Below are positions 56,107-64,000 of a stretch of 64,000 nt of DNA, in pieces; the stretch's first letter is position 1; each line of letters opens with the position of its first letter. The stretch spans positions 90,626-154,625 of the forward strand of contig CAVXVE010000041.1 of NCBI GenBank assembly GCA_963764955.1. The letters run 5' to 3'. The notes below the pieces were generated by a model. That model was not told the DNA's origin. It saw nothing but the letters and a program-made list of their open reading frames with translations, and searched no databases. Source of the DNA: Roseiarcus sp963764955 (GTDB taxonomy: Bacteria > Pseudomonadota > Alphaproteobacteria > Rhizobiales > Beijerinckiaceae). The translations under genes and the position numbers were made by a program.

Positions 56107-56788
56107 TCACCGCCCCGCTGGCGTCTCCTCCTCGACGCCGACCGCATAGCCCAAGCCCCGCACGGTCTTGATGATGTCGACGCCGAGCTTCTTGCGCAAT
56201 CGCCCGATGAACACCTCGATCGTGTTCGAGTCGCGATCGAAATCCTGCTCGTAGAGATGCTCGACGATCTCGCTGCGGGAGATGATGCGCCCCGCGTGGT
56301 GCATGAGATAGGACAGAAGGCGATATTCGTGGCTGGTCAGCTTGATCACCAGCGTCGTTGACCGTGACGCGCCCGGCGCGGGCGTCGAGCTTGACGGGAC
56401 CGACGGCGAGATCGCTCGAAGCGTGGCCGGCGGCGCGGCGCAGAAGCGCGCGCAGGCGCGCCAGCACTTCCTCCATGTGAAACGGCTTGGCGACATAGTC
56501 GTCCGCGCCGGCGTCGATGCCCTGGACCTTCTCGCTCCAGCGGTCGCGAGCGGTCAGCATCAGGACCGGCATCGTGCGCCCGGCCTTGCGCCACGCTTCG
56601 AGGACCGAGATTCCGTCGCGCTTGGGCAGGCCGATGTCGAGCACGACCGCGTCATAGGGCTCGGTGTCGCCGCGAAACCAGCCCTCCTCGCCGTCGAAGG
56701 CGCGGTCGACCGCATAGCCCGCGGCCTCAAGCGCGCCGGACACCTGACGGTTGAGATCGCGATCGTCCTCGACAACCAAAAGCCGCAT
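56107..56788 (-). CDS. OmpR/PhoB-family response regulator (one frame break)
   Basis: About 226 residues: a receiver domain with Asp51 as phosphoacceptor (VVLDIGLPKRDG) and Lys in DDYVAKPFHMEE, and a C-terminal winged helix (LTSHEYRLLSYLMHHAGRI, NTIEVFIGRLRKKLG, TVRGLGYAV). The frame breaks near 56350. It follows a PepSY-domain gene, a pairing that normally continues with a sensor kinase; here the next gene is the unrelated cyclase. The ATG is at 56788. Confidence 0.88.
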
Positions 56789-56821
56789 GGGGGCTTGCTA
56801 GCCCCTGATTCTAGGCGAAAA

Positions 56822-57244
56822 TCAATTCTTGACTTGCGGCTCGTGAGGTTCATGGGGCTCGCGAGGCTCCCGCGGCGGGCGCGAAGCGATCTTCCCCGTC
56901 CCGGCCTCCATCTGGACATGCACGAGGCGCCCATCCCGGTGCAAGAGGGTGATCTCGTAGACGAAATCCTCTCCAGTGCGGCAAAGTCTCGCCGACAGCG
57001 GCTCGGCCTTGCGCTGCGCGCCGGCCGCCTTGAGCGCCGCGAACGGCTCGAGCAGGCGGCGCGACTTGACCATTTCGCGCGTTTCGGCCGCGCTGAGACA
57101 AACCTTCTTCGCCGCGGCGTGCGGCTCGACTTCGGCGGCGTAGGCCGCGGCGCACCCCATCAGGGCGCACCACGCTCCGGCGCGGCAAAGCATGGCGAGC
57201 GCGGCCATGACGGCAAAGCCTCTGTTGCGAATACTTGATACCAT
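56822..57244 (-). CDS. PepSY-domain secreted protein
   Basis: A 140-residue protein. The ATG at 57244 begins a signal peptide (RGFAVMAALAMLCRAGAWCAL...AYAA). The remainder contains a PepSY-like module (SAAETREMVKSRRLLEPFAALK, EITLLHRDGRLVHVQMEAGTG). The tail repeats Pro-Arg-Glu and Pro-His-Glu triplets. PepSY proteins placed before an OmpR regulator are thought to modulate the cognate kinase from the periplasm; here no kinase follows. It lies 33 bp before the response regulator. Confidence 0.8.
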   Translation of the reverse strand: MVSSIRNRGFAVMAALAMLCRAGAWCALMGCAAAYAAEVEPHAAAKKVCLSAAETREMVKSRRLLEPFAALKAAGAQRKAEPLSARLCRTGEDFVYEITLLHRDGRLVHVQMEAGTGKIASRPPREPREPHEPHEPQVKN

Positions 57245-57357
57245 GTTGGCGCTTGCGGCTGAATGCAATGTGAATGGTCGGACGTGCGATTGAAGCCGGG
57301 AACGGATGACGCGGGCGGAAAACGGGCAAAAACGCGGCGCTCGATGAAGCGCGATTG

Positions 57358-58156
57358 ATGCGCCGCGCCTTCTGGCGCATCAAGCCAGGCGCAATGCCAT
57401 CGCCGCGCTTCCGCTTTCTTCGCCTGCTGACGCTCGTCGTCGGCCTGGCCGCGTCACGCGCTCCGGCGCGGGCGCTGGTCGGCGCCGAGCCGGACGGCCG
57501 CTTCGCCGACCGGGTGGCGATGGTGCTGATCCGCGGCGGCGACAAGGCCGGCTTCTGCACCGGCCTGGTGCTCAGCCCGCGCATTCTTCTCACCGCCGCC
57601 CATTGCCTGAGACCCCTGCGCGACATGGCGGTCTACTATCGCGACGCCGCGGGGGCGGCGGTCATCATTCCGGTCGACGCGGCGATCGCCCATCCGCTCT
57701 ACCGCGCCGATGCGATCAAGGCTCGCGTCGAATCGATCGACCTCGCGCTGATCCGGACGGCCCGTCCTCTTGACCCGCGCTTCGTCGGCGCGGCGATCGC
57801 CGACGGCGGGCCGCCGGCGATCGGCGCGCCAGCGATCGTCTCGGGCTATGGCGCGGCGCGCGAGGGCGACTGGTCGTCGGGCGGCACGCTGCGCAGCGTG
57901 ACGCTCGCCGTCCGCGAGCCGGCGTCGACGGTTCTCATCTGGGCGGCCGACCCCGCCGGACGGGCGGCCGGCGCCTGCAGCGGCGATTCCGGCGCTCCCG
58001 ATCTGGTCGGCGGACGGATCGGCCGCGATCGCGATCGTCGCCTGGGCGCAGGCCGCGCACGGCCGCGGCTGCGGCGGCTTGACGCAAGGCCCGCTGCTCG
58101 CGCCGCTGAAAGGCTGGATCGAGGAGACGGAGCGCCGGCTTGCTTCGTCTCGCTGA
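57358..58156 (+). CDS. Secreted trypsin-like serine protease (one frame break)
   Basis: S1-family protease of about 266 residues. The triad is visible: His82 in LLTAAHC, Asp128 in SIDLALI, Ser211 in CSGDSGAP. An N-terminal hydrophobic stretch (FLRLLTLVVGLAAS) should direct export. The frame breaks near 58001; dropping one G gives IWSADGSAAIAIVAWAQ and the end RRLASSR at 58156. The start could be the ATG at 57358 or that at 57394; neither has a strong ribosome site. The target is unknown. Confidence 0.82.
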
Positions 58157-58366
58157 ATCGCCATAATTGTCGAAAAGTTCGCCACGGGGCAAGCCAATCC
58201 ACATAGATTTGCCTGATTTTGCTTAGGAAGGATCCGGCGAGCCCAGGCTGAACCGGTGCCCTTGGGCGACCCGCTCAAGCGCCGGGCGGGGACCCTAGTT
58301 CCTTCGAGGTGATTGGCGCTTCAGTTTGGCCCCCTCCCCTTCGCGCACAACAACAGGCCCCATCCC

Positions 58367-59128
58367 ATGACCTTCGCCCGCTACCCCTCGCTGATCGACA
58401 AGGTTGTCTTCATCACCGGCGGCGGATCCGGCATTGGCGCGGCGATGGTCGAGGCGTTCGCCGCGCAGGAGGCCAATGTCGCCTTTGTCGACATCGCCGC
58501 GGAGCCGTCCAGGGACCTGGTTACGAAAATCGGCGCCTCGCGGCCTCCGCCGCTCTTTGTGCACAGCGACCTTGCCGACATCGCCGCGCTCGAGGCTGCG
58601 ATGGAAGAGGTCCGGCAGCGCCTGGGACCGATCGGGGTGCTCGTCAACAACGCAGCGAATGATCATCGCCAGGACGCGGACGAAACGAGCGAAGCGGACT
58701 GGGATCGGACGATGGCGCTCAATCTCAAGCACCAGTTCTTCGCCGCCCAGATCGCGCGCCGCTCGATGCGCGAGCTTGGCGGCGGGGCGATCGTCAATTT
58801 TTCCTCGACCGCCTGGATGATCGGGGTCGCCCGTCTCACGGTCTATTCCGCCGCCAAGGCCGCCGTGGTCGGCCTGACGAATAGTCTCGCGCGCGAATTC
58901 GGGCCCGATAATATCCGCGTCAACGCCATCGCTCCGGGCGCGGTCATCACCGAGCGGCAGCGCCGACTTTGGATGAACGAGCAAGATATCGCGGACTTCC
59001 GGGCGCGTCAGTGTATCAACCGAACCTTGCTCGCCGAAGATGTCGCGCGTCTGGCGCTGTTTCTATCCGCCGACGACAGCGCGATGATTACTAAGCAATG
59101 CTATCAGGTCGACGGCGGACTGCGTTAG
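58367..59128 (+). CDS. SDR-family oxidoreductase
   Basis: A 253-residue classical SDR: cofactor motif TGGGSGIGAAMVEAF, NNAANDHR, catalytic Ser in NFSSTAWM and the YxxxK pair in VYSAAKAAV. It ends CYQVDGGLR as usual. Details (HSDLAD, NDHRQDADE) resemble sugar dehydrogenases acting on L-fucose, L-arabinose or D-xylose, but the substrate is uncertain. The ATG at 58367 starts the family N-terminus; an in-frame start at 58313 adds an unconserved leader. Confidence 0.85.
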   Translation: MTFARYPSLIDKVVFITGGGSGIGAAMVEAFAAQEANVAFVDIAAEPSRDLVTKIGASRPPPLFVHSDLADIAALEAAMEEVRQRLGPIGVLVNNAANDHRQDADETSEADWDRTMALNLKHQFFAAQIARRSMRELGGGAIVNFSSTAWMIGVARLTVYSAAKAAVVGLTNSLAREFGPDNIRVNAIAPGAVITERQRRLWMNEQDIADFRARQCINRTLLAEDVARLALFLSADDSAMITKQCYQVDGGLR

Positions 59129-59230
59129 TTCGCCTCGACAAAAATGAACTTGATCGCGCCATTTTGCAGGCGCATCTTCCCGATTCTACGGCGGCTCACC
59201 AAAAGACCGCCTGACGAAGGGGAGAGAGGG

Positions 59231-59662
59231 ATGACAGTTGCCCGCATTCTCAGCGACAAGGGGCGCGATGTTTTCACCACTCAGCCGCATTGCACCCTGA
59301 AGGAAGTCGTAGACCTGCTCGCCGCGAAAGGCGTGGGAGCGGTGGTTGTTTCGGACGCCTCGCGCAGCGTTCTGGGCATCCTTTCGGAGCGCGACGTGGT
59401 CCGCGTCATCGCCAGGGATGGCGCAGCCGCGCTCGAGGATCCCGTGTCGCGCCACATGACGCCGAAGGTCATCACCGTCACGGTCGACGACACGATCGAT
59501 CACGTCATGCAGACGATGACGGCGGGGCGGTTTCGCCATGTTCCGGTGGTCGACGGCGGTCGCCTGATCGGCATCATCTCCATCGGAGATGTGGTCAAGC
59601 GCCACGTCAACGCGCTCGACAGCGAGCGGCAGGCTTTGCGCGAATATATCGCGACCGCCTGA
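59231..59662 (+). CDS. Two-CBS-domain protein
   Basis: A 143-residue protein made only of a CBS pair (MTVARILSDKGRDVFTT through LGILSERDVVRVI, and VSRHMTPKVITVTVDDTID through GIISIGDVVKRH). Stand-alone CBS proteins bind adenine nucleotides as energy sensors and often tune other enzymes. The ATG at 59231 follows GGAGAGAGGG. It is followed by three tandem hairpin repeats. Confidence 0.9.
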   Translation: MTVARILSDKGRDVFTTQPHCTLKEVVDLLAAKGVGAVVVSDASRSVLGILSERDVVRVIARDGAAALEDPVSRHMTPKVITVTVDDTIDHVMQTMTAGRFRHVPVVDGGRLIGIISIGDVVKRHVNALDSERQALREYIATA

Positions 59663-59689
59663 GCCAATCGGGCGCGGCGTCAAGCGCGC

Positions 59690-59806
59690 CATAGCCCCGT
59701 CCGGAAGGACGGGCGTTTCGACGCCCCATAGCCCCGCCCGGGAGGACGGGCGTCTTTCGACGCCCTATAGCCCCGTCCGGAAGGACGGGCGTCTTTCGAC
59801 GCCCAG
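59690..59806. repeat. Three tandem 37-39 bp hairpin repeats
   Basis: Three near-identical units, with their ATAGCCCC starts at 59691, 59728 and 59767. Each carries the inverted repeat CCCGTCC-GGAA-GGACGGG (the middle unit has CCCGCCC-GGGA-GGACGGG) followed by CGTCTTTCGACGCC, itself partly palindromic. They fill the gap between the CBS gene and the convergent patatin gene and could act as stacked terminators. Confidence 0.75.
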
Positions 59807-59814
59807 GGCGCGCA

Positions 59815-60873
59815 TTAAGCCCCGGCGGCGTCGAGCCGCGCCGGTTCGATATGTTCCCGGATTTCCGCCGCCGCCTTGCGGACCGCCTCCCGCCCGAGCG
59901 CGATCAGTTCGTCGGCGCGATGGAACTCGAACATGCCGATGTCGCCGACCTTGAGCTGCACCAGCGCGTCGGGCGGGTCGCCGGCGAGCCTTGAGCGCAT
60001 GATGCGGTCCTGGAGAATGTCGAACGCGCTGACCATCGAGGTCATGAGGCCCGGCGCGGCGGTCTCGCCATTGAGCCGGGTCGAGCCGCCGCGCCACCAT
60101 CGCGCGATCATGCCGCTGCTGTCGGCCGCCGCCTCCTCGGCCGCGGGCGCGGGCTCGGGGCGGCCGAACGGGTCCTGAATGACGGCGCCCCGGCCGAAGC
60201 GGTCGCTCGAAATGTTGAGCGCGATGACCCGCTCGGCACCGAGCGCCCGCGCGACGCTGACGGGGACCGGATTGACGATTGCGCCGTCGAACAGCCAGCG
60301 GCCGTCGATCTTCACCGGCTCGAACACGCCCGGCAGGGCGTAGGAGGCGCGAATTGCGTCGACCAATAGCCCCCGCCGAAGCCAGATCTCGTGGCCGCCG
60401 CCGATCTCGGTGGCGACGGCGGCGAACCGCACCGGCAAGTCCTCGATGCGAAGCTCGCCAAGTCCGGCCTCGAGCCTCGTGCGGAGCCGCTGGCCGCCGA
60501 TCAGGCCGCTGCCGGTAAACGAGAAATCAAGCAGGCCGAACACCCGTCGCCTGGTCAAGGAGCGGGCGAAGGTCTCCAGCATTTCGAGCCGGCCAGCCGC
60601 ATAACAGCCGCCGACCAGCGTGCCGATCGACGAGCCGACCACGACATCGAGCCGCAAGCCCATCGCGTCGAGCTCGTGCAGCGCGCCGATGTGGGCCCAG
60701 CCGCGCGCGGCGCCCGCTCCGAGCACGATTCCGACCCTCGGCCGGCGGGGACGTCCGCCCCCAGGCGAAGGGTCACTATCGATTTGCGATAGGCCGCCCT
60801 GAACATCGTCGAACTCGTCTGAATATCCCCGAAGCCCGCGTTCGCCCGGGAGATTTAAACTTGCGCGCAACAA
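59815..60873 (-). CDS. Patatin-like phospholipase (RssA-like)
   Basis: A 352-residue patatin-family lipid acyl hydrolase. The oxyanion loop is GAGAARGWAH, the nucleophile Ser82 is in GSSIG, and the partner aspartate is in LFDGAIVNP. About 45 polar residues precede the catalytic domain. An insertion rich in Ala/Glu (about 240-290) comes before the C-terminal helices. There is no signal peptide, so it is probably cytoplasmic. The ATG at 60873 is the likely start. Substrate unknown. Confidence 0.87.
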   Translation of the reverse strand: MLRASLNLPGERGLRGYSDEFDDVQGGLSQIDSDPSPGGGRPRRPRVGIVLGAGAARGWAHIGALHELDAMGLRLDVVVGSSIGTLVGGCYAAGRLEMLETFARSLTRRRVFGLLDFSFTGSGLIGGQRLRTRLEAGLGELRIEDLPVRFAAVATEIGGGHEIWLRRGLLVDAIRASYALPGVFEPVKIDGRWLFDGAIVNPVPVSVARALGAERVIALNISSDRFGRGAVIQDPFGRPEPAPAAEEAAADSSGMIARWWRGGSTRLNGETAAPGLMTSMVSAFDILQDRIMRSRLAGDPPDALVQLKVGDIGMFEFHRADELIALGREAVRKAAAEIREHIEPARLDAAGA

Positions 60874-60954
60874 ATCGCCAGAGAATTAACGTAACATGGT
60901 TGCGATCGGATGGTCCCGCCACAGCGCCGGACAGATCGCCGTCTCGGCGGACCA

Positions 60955-61392
60955 TCATCCGCCTGGCGCCGAGGGTTCGATGAAGGCGAGCCGAGCCGCG
61001 TCGCGGTCCATCTCGACCCGGCGATAGAAGCACGACCGCCGTCCGGTATGACAGGCGCCGCCGTCGCCGGCGACGGTGACGAAAGCCAGAAAGGCGTCCT
61101 GGTCGCAGTCGACCCGCATTTCGACTAACGTCTGGGTCTGTCCCGAGGTGTCGCCCTTGCGCCACAGCGCCCCGCGCGAGCGCGACCAGTAATGGACGAT
61201 TCCGGTGGCCAGCGTCGCCCGCAAAGCGGCCTCGTTCATATGCGCCACCATCAGCACGTCGCCCCGCGCCGCATCGATCGCGACGCAGGTGGCGAGGCCG
61301 TCGGCGCCGAATTTCGGATTGAACGCGCGGCCCTCCTCCCGGTCGCCTGTGGCGTCGGGGACAATGCTTGGTCTGGCGCTCTCGTCGTTCAT
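60955..61392 (-). CDS. hisI: Phosphoribosyl-AMP cyclohydrolase
   Basis: A 145-residue HisI, the third step of histidine synthesis, opening the adenine ring of phosphoribosyl-AMP. Metal-binding motifs are DCDQDAFL and GGACHTGRRSCFYR; other blocks are VLMVAHMNEAAL and HYWSRSRGALWRKGDTSG. It lacks the HisE domain, as in most alphaproteobacteria. The ATG at 61392 gives the family length. Confidence 0.95.
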   Translation of the reverse strand: MNDESARPSIVPDATGDREEGRAFNPKFGADGLATCVAIDAARGDVLMVAHMNEAALRATLATGIVHYWSRSRGALWRKGDTSGQTQTLVEMRVDCDQDAFLAFVTVAGDGGACHTGRRSCFYRRVEMDRDAARLAFIEPSAPGG

Positions 61393-61512
61393 CCCCGGTC
61401 TCTTGCCCGTCTCTTGCCCGTCTCTCGCAGCGCGCACCCTTGCGCCGGTCCTCTCCTAAGGCCTCGATTTCGGCTTTCTCGCGACCTATATAGGGGCCGT
61501 TGAAGGGCGACG

Positions 61513-61971
61513 ATGATCAGCGAGATCTATAATCAGCGGATCCTTGAGCTCGCGGGCAACATTCCGCGGCTCGGGAGGCTCCCGAACCCGGACGCGAGCG
61601 CCAAGGCGCACTCGCGGCTATGCGGGTCGACCGTCGTGGTGGACCTTTGTGTCGAGGACGGACGGGTTGTCGATTTTGCTCATGACGTGAAGGCATGCGC
61701 GCTGGGGCAGGCGTCGTCGTCGCTGATGGCTCGCCATGTCATTGGCGCAACTGCCGAGGAGCTCAACGATCTGCGCGACCGCATGACCCGGATGCTGAAG
61801 GCCAATGGTCCTCCGCCGCAAGGGAAATGGGCCGATTTCGCCGTGCTCGAGCCGGTGCGCGACTATAAGGCCCGCCACGCCTCCACCCTTCTGACCTTCG
61901 ACGCGGTCGCCGACGCGCTGGCCCAGATCGCCGCGCGCGAGACGGCTTCCGAGGCTGCCTCCGCGCCGTGA
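61513..61971 (+). CDS. IscU/SufU-like Fe-S cluster scaffold
   Basis: A 152-residue NifU_N-type scaffold. Two of the three usual cluster cysteines are present (HSRLCGSTVVVD and VKACALGQASSSL); the third position reads RHASTLL, with alanine in place of cysteine after the histidine. This variant is found in an alphaproteobacterial subgroup. The ATG is at 61513; the stop overlaps the yidD GTG as GTGA. Confidence 0.87.
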   Translation: MISEIYNQRILELAGNIPRLGRLPNPDASAKAHSRLCGSTVVVDLCVEDGRVVDFAHDVKACALGQASSSLMARHVIGATAEELNDLRDRMTRMLKANGPPPQGKWADFAVLEPVRDYKARHASTLLTFDAVADALAQIAARETASEAASAP

Positions 61972-62264
61972 GCGCGCTCGTTTCCACGCCCCGCCGCGCC
62001 GCCCACGCGCTGATCCGCTTCTATCAGCTCACGCTGTCGAGCCTCGCTGGCGGGCAATGCCGGTACTTGCCGAGCTGTTCGGCCTATGCGGACGAAGCGA
62101 TCGAGCGCCATGGCCTGTGGGCCGGGTCGTGGATGGGCGCGGCGCGCCTGTGCCGCTGCCACCCGTGGGGCGGCTCCGGCTATGATCCGCCGCCCGACCG
62201 CCTCCCCTTGCGGGCGTCGTGGGCGCGGCCCTGGCGCTATGGGCGCTGGCGCTCAAACGCGTAA
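61968..62264 (+). CDS. yidD: Membrane protein insertion efficiency factor
   Basis: A 98-residue YidD, which aids insertion by YidC. The family pattern LIRFYQLTLSSLAGGQCRYL, PSCSAYADEAIERHG and CRCHPWGGSGYDP is complete. It starts at a GTG (61968) overlapping the upstream stop, so it is coupled to the Fe-S scaffold gene, the usual neighbour in Hyphomicrobiales. Confidence 0.92.
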   Translation: MSALVSTPRRAAHALIRFYQLTLSSLAGGQCRYLPSCSAYADEAIERHGLWAGSWMGAARLCRCHPWGGSGYDPPPDRLPLRASWARPWRYGRWRSNA

Positions 62265-62349
62265 GCCTTGCGCGTAAGCCTTGCCTCTCTTGCTCCCGGC
62301 CTTTATGGACAGACCCCGTTCCTGACACAGCCCTGAAGAGACCCAACCC

Positions 62350-62832
62350 ATGGCCGAGCCGCGCCGGGCCGCCGCAACTCTGCCTCACTTCGAAGGCGGC
62401 CACTTCCTCGTCGTCGAAGCCCGCTATTACGAGGCGATCGGCGCAGACCTTTTGGCGGGCGCGCCGCGTGTCGAGGCAGCGGGCGCGTCCTTCGACCTCA
62501 TCAGCGTGCCGGGCGCTCTGGAGATTCCCGCCGGCATCGCCATCGCGCTCGACGCGGCCGAAGGCCAAGGGCCGGCCCTACGAGGGCGTCGTCGCGCTCG
62601 GTTGCGTCGTCCGCGGCGAGACCTATCATTTCGAGATCGTCGCGGGGGAAAGCGCGCGGGCGTTGATGGATATGAGCGTGGCCCGCAAGCTGCCGCTCGG
62701 CAATGGCATTCTCACGACCGAGACGACCTGCCCCAGGCCGAGGAGCGCGCCGATCCCGCGCGCGGCGACAAGGGCGGCGACGCGGCCCGCGCGGCGCTGG
62801 CCATCGCCACGCTCAAACGGTCGCTCCTATGA
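62350..62832 (+). CDS. ribH: 6,7-Dimethyl-8-ribityllumazine synthase (two compensating frame breaks)
   Basis: A 160-residue RibH, the penultimate step of riboflavin synthesis. Motifs are VEARYYEAIGADLL, the substrate loop SVPGALEIP, GVVALGCVVRGETYHFEIVA with the catalytic histidine, and LGNGILTTE. Frame breaks near 62572 and 62725 cancel out, so the length is normal. Its stop overlaps the nusB ATG as ATGA, the usual ribH-nusB order. Confidence 0.92.
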   Translation: MAEPRRAAATLPHFEGGHFLVVEARYYEAIGADLLAGAPRVEAAGASFDLISVPGALEIPAGIAIALDAAEGQGPALRGRRRARLRRPRRDLSFRDRRGGKRAGVDGYERGPQAAARQWHSHDRDDLPQAEERADPARGDKGGDAARAALAIATLKRSLL

Positions 62833-63294
62833 GCCGCGCCTCGCAAAGATCGGCGGCGCGGCTGGCGGCGGCGCAGGCGCTTTACCAAATGGAGGTCGGC
62901 GGCGCCGTGCTCACCGAAGTGCTGGCCGAGTTCGAATCGCACTGGATCGGCCAGGAAGTCGAGGGCGTGCAGTACAATCCCGCCGACGCCCATTTCTTCC
63001 GCGACATCGTTGCTGGCGTGCTCAAGGATCAGGTCGCCATCGACCGCGCCCTGGACGAAATGCTGAGCCAGGGCTGGCCGTTGAAGCGGGTCGAGGCGCT
63101 GATGCGCGCCATCCTGCGCGCGGGCTATTACGAGATCCGCTCGCGGCCCGACGTTCCGGCGCGCGCGGCGATCAAGGAATATGTCGACGTCGCCGCGCGC
63201 CTTTTACGGTGCGGAGGAGAGCGGCATGATAAACGCCGTCCTCGACGCGCTCGCCCGGAAGACGCGCCCGAACGAGTTCGCCGCGGGCCGCTGA
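62829..63294 (+). CDS. nusB: Transcription antitermination factor NusB (one frame break)
   Basis: NusB of about 155 residues, which with NusE binds boxA RNA in rRNA antitermination. Blocks are RLAAAQALYQMEV, the helix HFFRDIVAGVLKDQ, and ILRAGYYEIRSRPDVPARAAIKEYVDVA. The frame breaks near 63195; correction gives AFYGAEESGMINAVLDALAR and the stop at 63292-63294. The ATG at 62829 overlaps the ribH stop. Confidence 0.92.
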
Positions 63295-63497
63295 ACCCTT
63301 GAGGCCGGCCGGCAGTGGCGCGCTTAAGGCCTTCCGCTGCGTCAAGTCGAAATGCGGGTTCGCTGCACGCAATCTGTGGATAACACATTTATGGCGATTT
63401 ACTCCGCGTTAACCATCGCCAATCACTTTCAGCGTCGTGTCGCCAGGCCTAACCTCCTGATTTTGCATTGCGAAACAAGCCGTTGAGGAATTTTGCC

Positions 63498-63888
63498 ATG
63501 CGTTTGGCCGACCTGTCCGAGGGCTTCTCGGGCCTCCAGCAATGGTCCGACCCGATCATCTACGATCGGCTGATCGGCGCGTACTGGAAACTCATCAGCG
63601 ACCGTGAGCTCGCCCGCAACCTGACACGCCTGCACGCGCGCGTGTGGCGCGCGCTCATTGCCCGGCGAGATGGAGGATTTCGAGGATCTGCGCGAGACGC
63701 TGGTCGGCGCCCTCGATCCCTGCGGACTGACGCTCGATCATCTGGCCGAGGTCGACGGCGAGATCATGACCGAACTGCTCGATGTGGTGATGGCCCGTTA
63801 CAATCGCTCGCACCGCACCGCGCGGGCCTATCATCTGGCGCTGATGGAGCTTGCCGGGCGATTGTCCCCGGTTCGGCTGGCGGCGTGA
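63498..63888 (+). CDS. Unrecognised helical protein (one frame break)
   Basis: About 130 residues, in two frames joined near 63660: MRLADLSEGFSGLQQWSDP...RVWRALIA then GEMEDFEDLRETLVGALDP through GRLSPVRLA. The ATG at 63498 has GAGGA upstream. It is predicted all-helical, acidic in the second half (AEVDGEIMTELLDVVMARYNRS), without signal peptide or membrane segment. The arrangement resembles small sensor-type helical domains, but I cannot name a family. The stop is at 63886-63888. Confidence 0.6.
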
Positions 63889-63957
63889 CGGGACGCTGGT
63901 CCGCCGGATTCGAAATTCGTTCGATTATGAAGTGAGCGCCAACGACCAGACCCCCTA

Positions 63958-64000
63958 TGTCTCATCCGAGGGCGAGGCGAAGCCTCGCGTCTCGAAGGAT
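63958..64000. repeat. Partial palindromic intergenic repeat at the window edge
   Basis: CTCATCC at the start and CGAAGGAT at the end face each other around GCGAGGC-GAAGCCTCGC. This is most of a palindromic repeat of a type common between genes in Hyphomicrobiales; the last bases lie beyond the window. Confidence 0.5.

Noticed and set aside
59690..59806. Possible CRISPR array
   Set aside because: The three units are contiguous, with no unique spacers, and no cas genes are nearby.

Overview
The window is high-GC DNA from an alphaproteobacterium. GcrA (48972-49514), DUF1674, DUF1127, the rhizobial-style rha locus and the NAD-dependent fds formate dehydrogenase point to Hyphomicrobiales. Palindromic intergenic repeats recall Beijerinckiaceae or Methylocystaceae, but the genus is an inference. 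It reads as chromosomal: core genes (argD, argF, ispA, hisI, ribH, nusB, one tRNA-Ser) are mixed with catabolic clusters, and no transposase, phage gene, rRNA or CRISPR array was seen.

Layout. 1-5.8 kb: NUDIX hydrolase, MgtC-like protein, secreted PAP2 phosphatase, YafY regulator with a divergent VOC protein, and an MFS transporter. 5.9-16.8 kb: a complete L-rhamnose locus (rhaR-T-P-Q-S-M-K leftward; rhaD-rhaI rightward). 17-22 kb: HTH/acetyltransferase fusion, DUF1127, LysR and FUSC proteins. 22.2-29.2 kb: formate dehydrogenase operon fdsR-G-B-A-fdhD-fdsD. 29.3-31.5 kb: SCO protein, DUF1674, TusA and tRNA-Ser. 31.6-35.6 kb: a kinase plus acyl-CoA dehydrogenase operon, divergent from a TetR-haloalkane dehalogenase operon. 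35.8-44.7 kb: myo-inositol catabolism (iolB, E, D, C fused to DUF2090, an SDR, iolG), with BrnTA and HigBA modules on either side of iolB. 44.8-48.9 kb: flippase-like membrane protein, soluble PhoR-like kinase, cyclase-TPR protein. 49-54 kb: gcrA divergent from argD-argF-hslO, then ispA. 54-64 kb: a second cyclase-TPR gene, OmpR-type regulator plus PepSY protein, trypsin-like protease, SDR, CBS protein, patatin, hisI, Fe-S scaffold, yidD, ribH-nusB and an unrecognised protein.

How it fits together. Rhamnose and inositol are both taken to triose phosphates; formate is oxidised to CO2 with NADH production. The regulatory DNA is informative. A pair of ATAG-N7-CTAT sites brackets fdsR. Four small autoregulated units have promoters placed so that transcription should start at the initiation codon. 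A terminator hairpin lies between a good promoter and argD.

Caution on quality. About 40 single-base frame breaks interrupt otherwise conserved genes, including ones expected to be essential, while long genes such as fdsA and the FUSC gene are intact. They are most simply sequencing errors. Broken genes are therefore given as whole CDS spans with break positions, not as pseudogenes.
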